From Lignipirellula cremea (lineage in GTDB: Bacteria > Planctomycetota > Planctomycetia > Pirellulales > Pirellulaceae), in NCBI RefSeq assembly GCF_007751035.1, contig NZ_CP036433.1:8599001-8663000 (forward strand): DNA of 64,000 nucleotides. Reading direction: 5' to 3'. The notes beneath the pieces are model-generated. The model did not search any database. It saw nothing but the letters and a program-made list of their open reading frames with translations, and was not told where the DNA came from. Below, piece by piece: positions 9,354-18,660 of the stretch. How positions within the stretch are numbered: the first letter of the stretch is position 1; each line of letters begins with the position of its first letter. A program made the position numbers and the translations under genes.

Positions 9354-10618
9354 CTCAAAAAACGGGAATTGAAAACTTTGTTTCCGGTGACTGGCGAATT
9401 TTGACCATCGATGAAGTTAAGTCATCTCAGCCCTATTCTTTGGTCGGAGGCCCTTTCGGTTCAAACCTTACCTCGGACGATTACGTTACCGCTCCAGGCG
9501 TGCCAGTAATTCGAGGGGTTAATATGGGAGGAAAAGATTCGAGGTTCATTGATTCTAAGTTCGCCTATGTAAGTGAAAGTAAGGCAAAATCGCTCGCGAA
9601 AAACTTGGCCTTTCCTGGCGACCTTGTCTTCACTCAACGTGGAACTCTGGGCCAGGTAGCTGAAATCCCCAAAGACGCCAGTTTTCCGCGATATGTGATA
9701 TCGCAGAGCCAAATGAAGTTAGCTGTTGATAAAAAAATCGCTTTTCCACGATTTATCTATCACTACTTCCGATCACCGTTGGCTCGAGCTTTTCTGGTTC
9801 GAAGCGTACAAGCCACTGGGGTCCCACACATCAATCTGCAGATTCTGAAGCAGTTCCCAATCCCCCTGCCGCCATTGGCGGAGCAGCGGCGGATTGCGGC
9901 GATCCTTGACAAGGCGGACGCCATCCGGCGAAAACGGCAGCAGGCGATCCAGCTGACTGAGCAGTTCCTGAAGTCCGCCTTCCTCGAAATGTTCGGCGAT
10001 CCAGTCACCAATCCAAAAAGGTGGACAACATCGAAAATCGATCAAATATGTAGAATAGTTCGGGGCTCTTCGCCGCGCCCGCAAGGTGACGCTCGATACT
10101 ACAACGGTCCAGTCCCTCGTTTAATGGTCGCAGATATCACTCGGGACGGATGGTTAGTAACTCCACAAATCGATAGCCTGACAATTGAAGGCGCTAAGAA
10201 AAGTCGACCTGTCGACGCGGGCACCATTGTCATGGCAGTGAGCGGAAACGTCGGAGTCGTTGCTGAACTTGCAAGTGATGCGTGCGTACACGACGGTTTT
10301 GTAGCGTTTACTGATCTAAGGCACCAGATAATCTTGCCAAAATACCTGCTATTGACTTTACATTTTCTGAAATCGACACACGAGTCAAAGAAGGCTGGAG
10401 CGATCTTTCAAAATCTGACGACCCACGACATCAAGGCGCTTGAGATTCCAATCCCGCCGATTGAAAACCAGCAAAATCTCGTCAAGGTTTTCACTTACAT
10501 CAACCAGCTCGACGAAAAACTCAGCCAGACACACGAGCAATCGAAAAACCTCTTCAACTCCCTCGTCCAGCGCGCCTTTCGCGGCGAGCTTTCCTCTGCG
10601 GAGGCGATTGACACATGA
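9350..10618 (+). CDS. hsdS: type I restriction-modification specificity subunit
   Basis: A 422-residue HsdS. It starts at a TTG (9350) that overlaps the hsdM stop, and its own stop overlaps the hsdR start, so the operon is tightly coupled. There are two target recognition domains (about 15-175 and 225-385). Each is followed by a conserved helical spacer; the first contains the typical motif PLPPLAEQRRIAAILDKAD, the second a PIPPIENQQ variant. HsdS sets the bipartite DNA target and anchors two HsdM subunits. The recognition domains are lower in GC than hsdM and hsdR, as is usual for exchanged specificity modules. Confidence 0.93.
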   Translation: MTQKTGIENFVSGDWRILTIDEVKSSQPYSLVGGPFGSNLTSDDYVTAPGVPVIRGVNMGGKDSRFIDSKFAYVSESKAKSLAKNLAFPGDLVFTQRGTLGQVAEIPKDASFPRYVISQSQMKLAVDKKIAFPRFIYHYFRSPLARAFLVRSVQATGVPHINLQILKQFPIPLPPLAEQRRIAAILDKADAIRRKRQQAIQLTEQFLKSAFLEMFGDPVTNPKRWTTSKIDQICRIVRGSSPRPQGDARYYNGPVPRLMVADITRDGWLVTPQIDSLTIEGAKKSRPVDAGTIVMAVSGNVGVVAELASDACVHDGFVAFTDLRHQIILPKYLLLTLHFLKSTHESKKAGAIFQNLTTHDIKALEIPIPPIENQQNLVKVFTYINQLDEKLSQTHEQSKNLFNSLVQRAFRGELSSAEAIDT

Positions 10619-13600
10619 CCTCGAACTTCGACTTCCTCCAGCCGGCCTGGATTGCGTTCCTGGAAGACGCCGTCCAGACCGAGCGGAACGCGTTGCGGGC
10701 GCCGCGGACTTGTGCATTCTATGCGCGACGGACGCTGGAGCTGGCGGTCAAGTGGATGTTCGCCCATGACAGCTATCTCAAGACGCCGTACAAGGAGAAT
10801 CTGGCCGCCCTGATCCATGAGCAGACGTTCAAGGACACGCTGCCGCCCGGGCTGTTCCAGCAGGTGCGGATGATCCAGAAGCTGGGGAACCTGGCCGTCC
10901 ACAGCGATACGAACATCAACCCGCAGGACGGTCTGCAGGTCACCCGTTGCCTGCACGCCACGCTCGGCTGGATCGCCAAGGCGTACGGCCAGGGCGCCGC
11001 CCCCCTGCCCTTCAACCCGGATCTGCTCCCGCGTCCGGAGGAGCAGGCGGCGCCCGGCACCGATCAGACGGCCGAACAGTTGACGACGCTGCAGGGAGAG
11101 CTGGCCGCCAAGGACGCCGCGTATCTGGATTCGCTCGACAAGCTGGCCGCCACCGAAGAGCAGGTGCAAAAACTCCTGGAGCAGATTCAGCAGATCAAGG
11201 CCGAGAACGCCAAGACGATCGCCGACGAGGATTACAGCGAAGAGTCGACCCGCGACCTGTTCATCGACCTGATGCTCCGCGAAGCCGGCTGGGATCCGCA
11301 CGGGCCGAATGTCAGCGAGTACGAAGTCGCCGGCATGCCGAACAAGTCGGGCGTCGGGTTTGTCGACTACGTGCTGTGGGGCGACGACGGTTTGCCACTT
11401 GCGGTTGTCGAAGCGAAGAAAACCAAGGTCAACCCCCGCGCCGGCGAACGCCAGGCGGAACTGTACGCCGATTGCCTGGAACAGAAGTTCGGCCAGCGCC
11501 CGATTATCTTCTATTCCAGCGGCTACCAGACCTGGCTGTGGGACGATACGCGTTACCCGCCCCGCGAAGTGCAAGGTTTTTACGCCAAGGACGAACTGCA
11601 GCGGCTGATTCATCGCCGGACCAGCCGCGGCGACATCACGACGACGCCGTCGGACAAGAGCGTGATCGACCGCTATTACCAGGAAGAAGCGGTCCGTCGC
11701 ATCCTGCACAACTTTGGGGAAGAGCTGTCGCGCAAGAGTCTGGTGGTGATGGCGACCGGTTCCGGCAAAACGCGGCTCAGCATCGCCGCCGTGGATATTC
11801 TGATGCGGCAGGACTGGGTGCTCCGCACGCTCTTTCTGGCCGACCGGAATGCCCTGCTGACCCAGGCGAAACGGAACTTCACCAAACTGTTGCCGCACGC
11901 CTCCGTGGTGAACCTGGGCGAAAGCCCCGAGAACGAGAAGAGCCGGATCGTCTTCTCGACCTATCCGACGATGTTGAACTGCATCGACGACGCGCGGAAG
12001 GATGGCCAGAAGCGGTTTGGCGTGGGGCACTTCGATTTGATCATCATCGACGAAGCCCATCGCAGCGTGTATCAGAAGTTTGGAGCGATTTTCGACTACT
12101 TTGATTCGCTGCTGCTCGGACTAACGGCGACCCCCAAGGCCGAAGTCGACCGGAACACGTACGGACTTTTTGAGCTGCAGGATCACGTGCCGACATACGC
12201 CTACGAGCTGAACGACGCGGTGAACGATGAGTATCTGGTTCCGCCGAAAGCGATCTCCGTGCCGCTCAAATTTCAGCGCGAGGGGATCAAATACGCCGAA
12301 CTGACCGACGCCGAGAAGGCCGAGTACGAAGAAGAATTCTTCGACGATGAAACGGCGTCGCTCCCCCGCCAGATCGATGCCGGCGCTTTGAATAACTGGC
12401 TGTTCAACGCCGACACGGTCAACAAGGTGCTGAAGCACCTGATGGAACACGGCCTGAAGGTCGAAGGCGGCGATCGCCTGGGAAAGACGATCATCTTCGC
12501 CAAGAATCACAACCACGCCCAATTCATCGTTGATCAGTTCGATCTGAACTATCCCAAGCTGGCGGGTAAGTTCTGCCGCTTGATCGATAACCAGGTTAAG
12601 GATGCACAGGGCCTGATCGATAACTTTTCTGTGACGGGCAAGCAGCCGCAGATCGCGGTGTCCGTCGATATGCTCGACACGGGCATCGACGTTCCCGAGG
12701 TGGTGAACCTGGTGTTTTTCAAGCTGGTCCGCTCCAAGACCAAATTCTGGCAGATGATCGGCCGCGGCACGCGCCTGTGCCCGGATCTGTTCGGCCCCAG
12801 CCAGGACAAAGAGTTCTTCTACGTTTTCGATTATTGCGAGAATTTTGAGTTCTTTGGCGCGCATCCCGACGGCGTTGAAGCGGCGATCCAGGAATCCGTG
12901 AAGACAAAGAATTTCAAGCGGCGGGTGCTGCTTGTCGACCATCTGCAGGGATCGCAGCCAGACGGGCAAGCCGAACTGGACGATCTGGCCAACGACTACC
13001 GCGACCAGCTGCAGGGCGTGGTGGCGAAGATGGACGTCAACAACTTCATTGTCCGCGCCAAGCGGGCCTACGTGGAGAAGTACCGCGAACGCGCGAGCTG
13101 GGACGTCTTGTCGCAGACCGACATGATCGACGTGCAAGAAAACCTGGCCTCGCTGCCCTACGACGACGAGGATGACGAATTCGCCCGGCGCTTTGATCTG
13201 CTGGTGCTCAGTCTGGAACTGGCCATCCTGGAGCACGACCCGAAATTGCCTTGGTATCAGGAACGCATTCGAGCCTTGGCGGGCGGCCTGGAGGAGAAGA
13301 AGGCGATTCCGGTAGTCAACGCCCAGATGGAGCTGATCCTGGAGATCCAGACCGACGAGTTCTGGGAGTATGTAACGCTGCCGCAGCTGGAGAACGTGCG
13401 CAAACGCCTCCGCGACCTGATCAAGTTCATCGACAAGCAGGGCGGCCGCGGGAACGTTTACACGAATTTTGAAGACGAGCTGGGCGAAAGTACGGAAGTC
13501 GCCGACCTGGTCGTGAAAGACGTCAACCTGAAGAACTACCGATTGAAGGTCGAGCGGTTCATCCGCGAGCACGAAACGCACATCACCATCCACAAGCTGA

Positions 13601-13995
13601 AGCGAAATCAGCCGATCGCCGAAGAGGATATCGACGCACTGGAGGAGATTCTGTTTTCCGCCGACGGTCCAGGAACGCGAGACGACTTCAGCGCGGCGTA
13701 CGGCACGGAGCAGCCGCTCGGCAAGTTGGTGCGGCAGATCGTCGGCCTGGAACGGAACGCGGCCAAAGAGGCATTCAACGAGTTTCTCTCAAGCGCAGTC
13801 TATTCGGCCGATCAAATCGCCTTCATCAACCGCATCGTCGAGCACCTGGTTCACAACGGCCTGATGGAATCCAAGGAACTATTCGCCCCGCCCTTCACCG
13901 ACATGCACGATCAGGGCATCGCCGGCGTACTGCATGAGGACGCGGCGAAGGTGGTTGAGGTGATTGAACGGATCAATGCAAACGCCGTGGCGTAG
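10615..13995 (+). CDS. hsdR: type I restriction endonuclease subunit with DUF4145-like N-terminus
   Basis: A 1126-residue HsdR. Residues 1-125 resemble DUF4145, a helical domain often placed ahead of HsdR. A coiled coil (about 150-200) and the HSDR_N nuclease region follow (D and ExK-type residues around AVVEAKKT). The helicase motor has Walker A ATGSGKTR (about 380) and the DEAH box (about 478), then helicase motifs ending in QMIGRGTR. It translocates and cuts unmodified DNA together with HsdM and HsdS. The frame is intact. The extreme C-terminus is closely related to the scrap at 6118-6186. Confidence 0.95.
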   Translation: MTSNFDFLQPAWIAFLEDAVQTERNALRAPRTCAFYARRTLELAVKWMFAHDSYLKTPYKENLAALIHEQTFKDTLPPGLFQQVRMIQKLGNLAVHSDTNINPQDGLQVTRCLHATLGWIAKAYGQGAAPLPFNPDLLPRPEEQAAPGTDQTAEQLTTLQGELAAKDAAYLDSLDKLAATEEQVQKLLEQIQQIKAENAKTIADEDYSEESTRDLFIDLMLREAGWDPHGPNVSEYEVAGMPNKSGVGFVDYVLWGDDGLPLAVVEAKKTKVNPRAGERQAELYADCLEQKFGQRPIIFYSSGYQTWLWDDTRYPPREVQGFYAKDELQRLIHRRTSRGDITTTPSDKSVIDRYYQEEAVRRILHNFGEELSRKSLVVMATGSGKTRLSIAAVDILMRQDWVLRTLFLADRNALLTQAKRNFTKLLPHASVVNLGESPENEKSRIVFSTYPTMLNCIDDARKDGQKRFGVGHFDLIIIDEAHRSVYQKFGAIFDYFDSLLLGLTATPKAEVDRNTYGLFELQDHVPTYAYELNDAVNDEYLVPPKAISVPLKFQREGIKYAELTDAEKAEYEEEFFDDETASLPRQIDAGALNNWLFNADTVNKVLKHLMEHGLKVEGGDRLGKTIIFAKNHNHAQFIVDQFDLNYPKLAGKFCRLIDNQVKDAQGLIDNFSVTGKQPQIAVSVDMLDTGIDVPEVVNLVFFKLVRSKTKFWQMIGRGTRLCPDLFGPSQDKEFFYVFDYCENFEFFGAHPDGVEAAIQESVKTKNFKRRVLLVDHLQGSQPDGQAELDDLANDYRDQLQGVVAKMDVNNFIVRAKRAYVEKYRERASWDVLSQTDMIDVQENLASLPYDDEDDEFARRFDLLVLSLELAILEHDPKLPWYQERIRALAGGLEEKKAIPVVNAQMELILEIQTDEFWEYVTLPQLENVRKRLRDLIKFIDKQGGRGNVYTNFEDELGESTEVADLVVKDVNLKNYRLKVERFIREHETHITIHKLKRNQPIAEEDIDALEEILFSADGPGTRDDFSAAYGTEQPLGKLVRQIVGLERNAAKEAFNEFLSSAVYSADQIAFINRIVEHLVHNGLMESKELFAPPFTDMHDQGIAGVLHEDAAKVVEVIERINANAVA

Positions 13996-14000
13996 ATCAG

Positions 14001-14060
14001 TGGCCAAGACGAGACTCGAACCCGTACGAGGTAAAACTCTTCACGGGTTTTTAAATCCCG
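14001..14060 (-). pseudogene. tRNA-Leu(UAA)-like 3' fragment
   Basis: On the minus strand this reads as an anticodon arm (CGGGA, loop TTTAAAA with anticodon TAA, ACCCG with one mismatch), a long class-II variable arm, a T arm with the TTCGAGT loop, and an acceptor end CTTGGCC. The D arm and 5' acceptor half are missing, so it is not a working tRNA. Such 3' fragments are typical leftovers of att sites. It starts 5 bp after the hsdR stop. Confidence 0.5.
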
Positions 14061-14189
14061 CAAAACACCATGCCAAGGACATGGAAACGGTGTGTCAAAG
14101 CATTGCGGGCGAAGGCTTTGCGGCAAAATGCTGCAGTAGCCCAACGGCAATGAAATGAGGCCAATTTGGGCCACATTGTCGTTGAAGTC

Positions 14190-14340
14190 GTCACGCCAAG
14201 CGCGGGCCTTCAGTCGGGCGCCAGTATTCGCTGGGCTACCTGCCCCCGTCGGAGTTCGCGCGTCTCGCTGTGCTGACTCCGCGTTCCGTTCGCTGCGTTA
14301 ACTCCCCAGAGTCAGCACAGCGAGACCCCTGAACCGTTAC
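14190..14340 (+). other. possible transposase C-terminal scrap and large inverted repeat
   Basis: One + frame near 14206-14262 reads GRQYSLGYLPPSEFARL, which resembles the C-terminus of IS3-family transposases (HSSLGYxTPAEFA). It runs into an 18-bp perfect inverted repeat (14262-14279 with 14309-14326, 29-base loop). I read this as the decayed end of an insertion sequence next to a stem-loop; the assignment is tentative. Confidence 0.3.
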
Positions 14341-14415
14341 ATGTGGATGCAGTCTATTGAGCAGCTCATCCGGAAATATTGCGACGACCTGATTCGGATC
14401 GACCTGCTTCAGTGG

Positions 14416-15333
14416 CTAGCGCTGCCCTTGAACCAAAACCTGCTTTGCCGTCAGCGTTTTGATCGAATGGACGAGAATGAACACCTGATGCGTCTGCGTA
14501 AACGCTTCACCAACACAATGGTTTTGATTGCCGTTCTGGTCGACGAGCGTTACTCGACGGTAGCCGGACATCTTTTTACCGCCAACTGGCACGGCGGCAC
14601 CGATCTGGTCGTTGGGCGAGAAGTACTCAGGCCAGTTAATTTCTCCAAATTGCTCGTCAAATGACTGCGATGCCACGACGCGTCGCAGATCGCAGGTGAA
14701 ACCAAGGTCCTCATGAACGACTGGCGGTTCCAGCACGAGGACTAAGCAGGCTTTGTGGTGGGTCGAAACATATCGACGAACAGCCGAGTAAATCGATGAG
14801 CCGTAGGTCTTACTCATCTTGACCGGCACAAGGATTCCAATTTTGTGATAGGCTGCTTCTTCGGTAAACGCATCGAGCTGAAAAATCACCTCAGTTGCGA
14901 AGACGTTTGCTTCTCTTTCAAATTCGTCCGCGATCTCCGGCGCCAACGTCTTCTTGCAGTCTTCGGTGACCGCATAAATATCTTTTTGCCACGGCAAGAC
15001 TGCGTGAGCAGTCTCGTGCAACTTGAGAAATGGCAATTTCGCAACGTGAACCGCCTTGTTGAGGTAGACCAGCCGCGCCGCGACGTGCATGACGCCAAGG
15101 ACTTTGTCGAGGGCCCGTTTGAGCGTTCCCCCGGCGGCTTTGGCCATCTTCTTCAGAAATCCCTTGTCGGATAAGTCTTCCTCAGCAACGAAAACTTTCG
15201 CCGCCTCCATGACTTCGTCAATCGGAGTGGGGAATACGCCAATCGCTTGGGCAGACTTCAGAGCTTGCCGAGCATGTTGGCGAACTAGTCGTTGTTGTCG
15301 CGGCGATAGCGAGTTGTCGTCAGGACGAACCAC
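14416..15333 (-). CDS. ImmA/IrrE-type metallopeptidase
   Basis: A 305-residue protein with the zinc-peptidase motif HETAH (106-110) in the arrangement of the ImmA/IrrE (COG2856) family. ImmA-type proteases cleave a partner XRE repressor when the cell is stressed and so switch on mobile-element genes. The start is GTG at 15333, with a strong AAGGAGG site just upstream, and overlaps the end of the XRE gene by 14 bp. The C-terminal half (about 150-305) has no motif I can name and may be a sensor domain. The pair is divergent from the ubiquitin-like operon and most likely controls it. Confidence 0.85.
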   Translation of the reverse strand: MVRPDDNSLSPRQQRLVRQHARQALKSAQAIGVFPTPIDEVMEAAKVFVAEEDLSDKGFLKKMAKAAGGTLKRALDKVLGVMHVAARLVYLNKAVHVAKLPFLKLHETAHAVLPWQKDIYAVTEDCKKTLAPEIADEFEREANVFATEVIFQLDAFTEEAAYHKIGILVPVKMSKTYGSSIYSAVRRYVSTHHKACLVLVLEPPVVHEDLGFTCDLRRVVASQSFDEQFGEINWPEYFSPNDQIGAAVPVGGKKMSGYRRVTLVDQNGNQNHCVGEAFTQTHQVFILVHSIKTLTAKQVLVQGQR

Positions 15334-15745
15334 CTTTGCCCCTCCTTGAGCGTAGAAACGAGAGATATTCGATCAGTTTTTCTTCTTCTTCGTCCGTCAG
15401 ATTCTCATTGGCGAAGGTTGCTGCGCGACCGTGGCGTTTGCCACTCCTAAGTGCGCTTGTCGCTGAAGATGCAGGCAGGTAGCCCGCTTTTCCCATCAAC
15501 TTTTCGTACGGTTGCCCGTATACCGCCGCTAGTGCGTGGAGGATGCTTGGGGCTGGTTTCGCGATCTTGTCGTTTTCCAACTGAGACAGGTAAGCGTTGG
15601 AAACTTCCTTGTCGGTCGCGTCTTCGACTTCTCGGAGCGTCATCTTTTTCATGCCGCGAAGACTGGACAGGTATTTCCCAAGTGTCTGGTCCGAAGTCGA
15701 GGAAGCCCCCGGCTGCTTGTCTGATTTAGCAGACTTTTTTGCCAT
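15320..15745 (-). CDS. XRE-family repressor, partner of the ImmA-like protease
   Basis: A 141-residue regulator. The ATG at 15745 has a GGAAAGGAG ribosome binding site; the frame extends further upstream through the promoter, but that part is not likely translated. Residues about 23-85 form an XRE/Cro helix-turn-helix (LREVEDAT..SNAYLSQLEN). It likely binds the 9-bp inverted repeat in the divergent promoter region and represses both directions. The ImmA-like protease encoded by the overlapping next gene would be its antirepressor, as in ICEBs1-type control; that link is inferred from family and arrangement. Confidence 0.85.
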   Translation of the reverse strand: MAKKSAKSDKQPGASSTSDQTLGKYLSSLRGMKKMTLREVEDATDKEVSNAYLSQLENDKIAKPAPSILHALAAVYGQPYEKLMGKAGYLPASSATSALRSGKRHGRAATFANENLTDEEEEKLIEYLSFLRSRRGKGGSS

Positions 15746-15778
15746 TTTCGGCTCCTTTCCCCATATTTCTTTGATTGA

Positions 15779-15854
15779 AGGATACAGCACTATGCCGTGT
15801 TTGTCAAGCATTGCTAAATTCTTGCTTGACAGACTTAGCACTGCTCGATAGACT
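15779..15854. promoter_or_regulatory. divergent promoters with a shared operator
   Basis: Rightward promoter: TTGACA (15826-15831), 17-bp spacer, TAGACT (15849-15854). Leftward promoter: TTGACA (complement of 15802-15807), 17-bp spacer, TATCCT (complement of 15779-15784). A perfect inverted repeat, TGTCAAGCA (15802-15810) and TGCTTGACA (15823-15831), covers both -35 boxes, so one repressor could shut both promoters. Confidence 0.8.
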
Positions 15855-15919
15855 AAGTGGGAGAGTTGGCCAGTGAAGTCCAGTCGAATTTCATTTTTAA
15901 GTCAGGAGCTTGAAGAGAA

Positions 15920-17005
15920 ATGAGTAAGCGCAAAAACAGTTGTGGAGACGCCAAGTGGCGGGTTTTGGTGGACGATGTCGGGATTTCGATGCCTCAGCAA
16001 GTTGTTGCGGTGGCAGTGATTCGTGCCCAAGCATCGGTCGGTGAAGACTTCGTGCTGGTGCGGGATCACAATTCGCCGAACGATGTCGTCCTCGATGAGG
16101 ACGGCACTGTCGATTTGAGAGACGGCAACGTCTGCTATACATTACGGCGATGTGATGTGCAGCCGCGCGGTGAGTGCCGCGAGCCAGCCAAACTGGCGAT
16201 CTTCGTTGATGATCGCGTGGAAATCGTCACACGCCGCGAGCAGACCGGGAAAATGGTTCTTCAATTGTTCGGCGTCCCGTTGAACGTGCAGTTGCTTCGT
16301 GACTACGAACGTCCTAACGACGAGCCAATCGCACTGGACGATGCGGCGTTGTACGACGACGGCCCGGTGTTTGTCACTCGGCAGCGTGAGGACGGGCTCA
16401 AGATCACGGTCAACTCTCGGGTCTTCACCGAAGACGATGGTGTTAAATCGGAGATGACTGGCGGCGAAATCGCAGCACTGGTCTATCCAGAAAAGCCGCA
16501 AGAGACTTGTGTGCGACTTTTGAGCGGTAAGGAAAGACTGATCGAGTTCGCTGAGCGAATCACGATTGCGTTGTGTGCAACATTCAGCGTCATCCGAAAG
16601 GGAGTGACGGGCGGATACGAGAAGTCGCGGGTCGGCATTGAAGTCGGCAAACTGATGGAGGGTGGAGCAAAGGTCACCGTTGTCGAGAAGCCTGCGGCGG
16701 TGGTCTACCACGACATGGCGGTAAAGCCGGGGTTGCCGATTGCGAAGACGGACGTTCTGGTGCTGATTCCCGGAGCGTACCCGGGGCAGATGATCGACGG
16801 GGCATACCTGCCTCAAGGCTCACCGCTGCTTGGTCGCGTCAAGGGCAGCCCGCAAGGCAACACGTTGACCGCACTTGGTCAGACGTGGCAACTCGTCAGC
16901 TACCACCCTCATACCAATGGCATCGGTCCCACGTGGAACCCGACAAAACACGGCTTTCACACCTATATCGGAGAGATCATGTCATGGTTACACGACGTAG
17001 CATGA
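15920..17005 (+). CDS. three ubiquitin-like domains fused to a Prok-E2_E-like domain
   Basis: A 361-residue protein. Three consecutive units have the multiubiquitin beta-grasp pattern: about 13-78 (ending DGTVDLRDGNVCYTLRR), 90-155 (ending YDDGPVFVTRQ) and 160-230 (ITVNSRVF..TGGEIAALV). The C-terminal part (about 240-361) resembles the prokaryotic E2 family E (LIPGAYPGQMIDGAYL, later WNPTKHGFHTYIGEIMSWL). No Cys is visible in the E2-like part; a His-rich segment (SYHPHTNG) lies where the active site would be. A Gly-Gly (VTGGYE, about 231-234) follows the third unit and could be a JAMM cleavage or conjugation point. It is the first gene of the operon. Domain calls come from pattern recognition, not a search. 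Confidence 0.75.
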   Translation: MSKRKNSCGDAKWRVLVDDVGISMPQQVVAVAVIRAQASVGEDFVLVRDHNSPNDVVLDEDGTVDLRDGNVCYTLRRCDVQPRGECREPAKLAIFVDDRVEIVTRREQTGKMVLQLFGVPLNVQLLRDYERPNDEPIALDDAALYDDGPVFVTRQREDGLKITVNSRVFTEDDGVKSEMTGGEIAALVYPEKPQETCVRLLSGKERLIEFAERITIALCATFSVIRKGVTGGYEKSRVGIEVGKLMEGGAKVTVVEKPAAVVYHDMAVKPGLPIAKTDVLVLIPGAYPGQMIDGAYLPQGSPLLGRVKGSPQGNTLTALGQTWQLVSYHPHTNGIGPTWNPTKHGFHTYIGEIMSWLHDVA

Positions 17006-18525
17006 GCAATGATGGCCTGATCGTTTCGTCGGATGCGGGCACCGGACTTGTCCGCATCCGCGAGGCGGACTTGATGCAACTCGAAAAACACTTGTTCCAA
17101 CGATACCCCCATCGTGAGTGGGGTACATTCTTCCGATTCGGATACCGCCGCACTACGTGGGGTATCGTGATTTGTTTTGTGGATGGGCTGTGGCCGGGTC
17201 GCGGTGATTTGGACCGGCAAACCGCACTGACAACTTTTCACGAAAGCTACTCTCGCCGTGCATTTCGAGAATCCGAAAACGTCGACGGCCTTGCGATTGG
17301 TGTGGTGCATTCGCATCCCGTTCGATGTGCCGTGCGTCCGAGTGCTCTTGATGATGATATGGATGGGTACTTCGCTGAGGAGATTGCCTCGTTCAGCGGA
17401 GGTCGTCCGTATTGCAGCTTGATCTTCGAGCGAAGCGAGAGCGGCCTGAGCTTCTCCGGGCGAGTCTACGACCGGGGTCAATGGCTGCCGGTTTCTTCAA
17501 TGATAAGCGTTGGAGAAACCGTCAAGCGATGGCGTTCACAGCTAATGCCTATCGCGTCGTCAGTCGTCGCGTCTCCTGAAGAATCACCGACAGCTCGGTT
17601 GCAATCGCTGATGGGGGCACCGTCGGAGTTGAGGTTTAGCAATTCGACAGTTGGTGTCGTTGGCAACAGCGGTACCGGTTCGCCAATTGTCGCAGTGTTA
17701 GCGCGGGCACGCATTGGAAACTTTGTTGTGGTTGACCCGCAGAGATTCGCCCCGTCGAATTTGGAACGGATGCATGGTAGTGAATGGAAGCATTTGCTGC
17801 TGTGTGAGCCGCCATTCAAAGCTGAGCTTATGCGCGACCTGATTCACTCCATAATTCCCAAGGCGAACGTCGTGCCGCTGGTCGGCAATGTCCTGCACTC
17901 GAATGTGATCGACGAGCTGCTCAAATGCGATTTCATTCTTGGCTGTACGGACAGCGTTCATGGTCGCGTGGCACTAGATGAACTCGCTCGGCACTATCTC
18001 GTTCCAGTAATTGATGTCGGCGTTCGCATGGATGGCGCTGACGGACTGCTCACGGAGCAACTTGTGAATGTGGCAGCCTACCGGCCGGGCTTGCCTTGCG
18101 CGTTTTGCCGAGACAACGTCGATGCGTATGTAATGAACTACGAATTGATGTCTGAGTCAGAGCAGCGTGAAAAAGAAGAGCAAGCAGCCGAGGCTGCATC
18201 GCGCGGAATCGAAGTCGATCAGTACTGGAAGGGAAGACCGCGACAACTGCACACTGTTGGTTACCTGACGACCGGTGCTGGCGCCCTCGTTGCTGGATAT
18301 GTCGAGGGAGCGCTGAGCGGCAGTTTCGCCATGCCGCATCCTGAGTTTCAGTTTGACATCAGCAAGCCGGGATATGGATTCGTCGTGCCGCAACTCGAAC
18401 GAGACGAGTTCTGCGGCTGTCAGTCACACCTTGGCTGGGCAGATGCCGCTAATCCGTTCAAAAACGTAGCAATTCCGGGGCATTGGTCCCGACGAGCCGT
18501 TCTTTTACGCCCCACGCGGAATTGA
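16984..18525 (+). CDS. JAMM deubiquitinase-like / E1-like fusion
   Basis: A 513-residue protein. The N-terminal domain (about 15-165) has the full JAMM zinc signature HSHP-x7-S-x2-D (His109, His111, Ser120, Asp123), with an upstream Glu near 45. The C-terminal domain (about 215-500) is a ThiF/E1 Rossmann fold with GNSGTG (227-232), VVDPQRFAPSNLERM and a CxxC (372-375) that may bind zinc with the later CGC. It would activate the ubiquitin-like protein and also process or remove it. I chose the ATG at 16984 for its GGAGAG site; 17002 (ATGA overlap with the previous stop) is the alternative. Confidence 0.85.
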   Translation: MVTRRSMSNDGLIVSSDAGTGLVRIREADLMQLEKHLFQRYPHREWGTFFRFGYRRTTWGIVICFVDGLWPGRGDLDRQTALTTFHESYSRRAFRESENVDGLAIGVVHSHPVRCAVRPSALDDDMDGYFAEEIASFSGGRPYCSLIFERSESGLSFSGRVYDRGQWLPVSSMISVGETVKRWRSQLMPIASSVVASPEESPTARLQSLMGAPSELRFSNSTVGVVGNSGTGSPIVAVLARARIGNFVVVDPQRFAPSNLERMHGSEWKHLLLCEPPFKAELMRDLIHSIIPKANVVPLVGNVLHSNVIDELLKCDFILGCTDSVHGRVALDELARHYLVPVIDVGVRMDGADGLLTEQLVNVAAYRPGLPCAFCRDNVDAYVMNYELMSESEQREKEEQAAEAASRGIEVDQYWKGRPRQLHTVGYLTTGAGALVAGYVEGALSGSFAMPHPEFQFDISKPGYGFVVPQLERDEFCGCQSHLGWADAANPFKNVAIPGHWSRRAVLLRPTRN

Positions 18526-18660
18526 CCTCGGTCAGCTCGCAAGAATCCGCTTGAGATCGTGTTCGATATAGACGATACTATGTGGAGTCATCGAACAGAG
18601 AGGCCGTACTACCCTTTAATTACTTGTTTTTTGCTGTTCGACAACATGGAGGTCCGGGGG

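Noticed and set aside
10495-12060. 521-codon minus-strand frame inside hsdS/hsdR
   Set aside because: Antisense to conserved helicase motifs of hsdR, so not a gene.
13911-14174. 87-codon minus-strand frame over the tRNA-Leu fragment
   Set aside because: The frame is produced by the tRNA-like fragment and the opposite strand of hsdR; no start signal.
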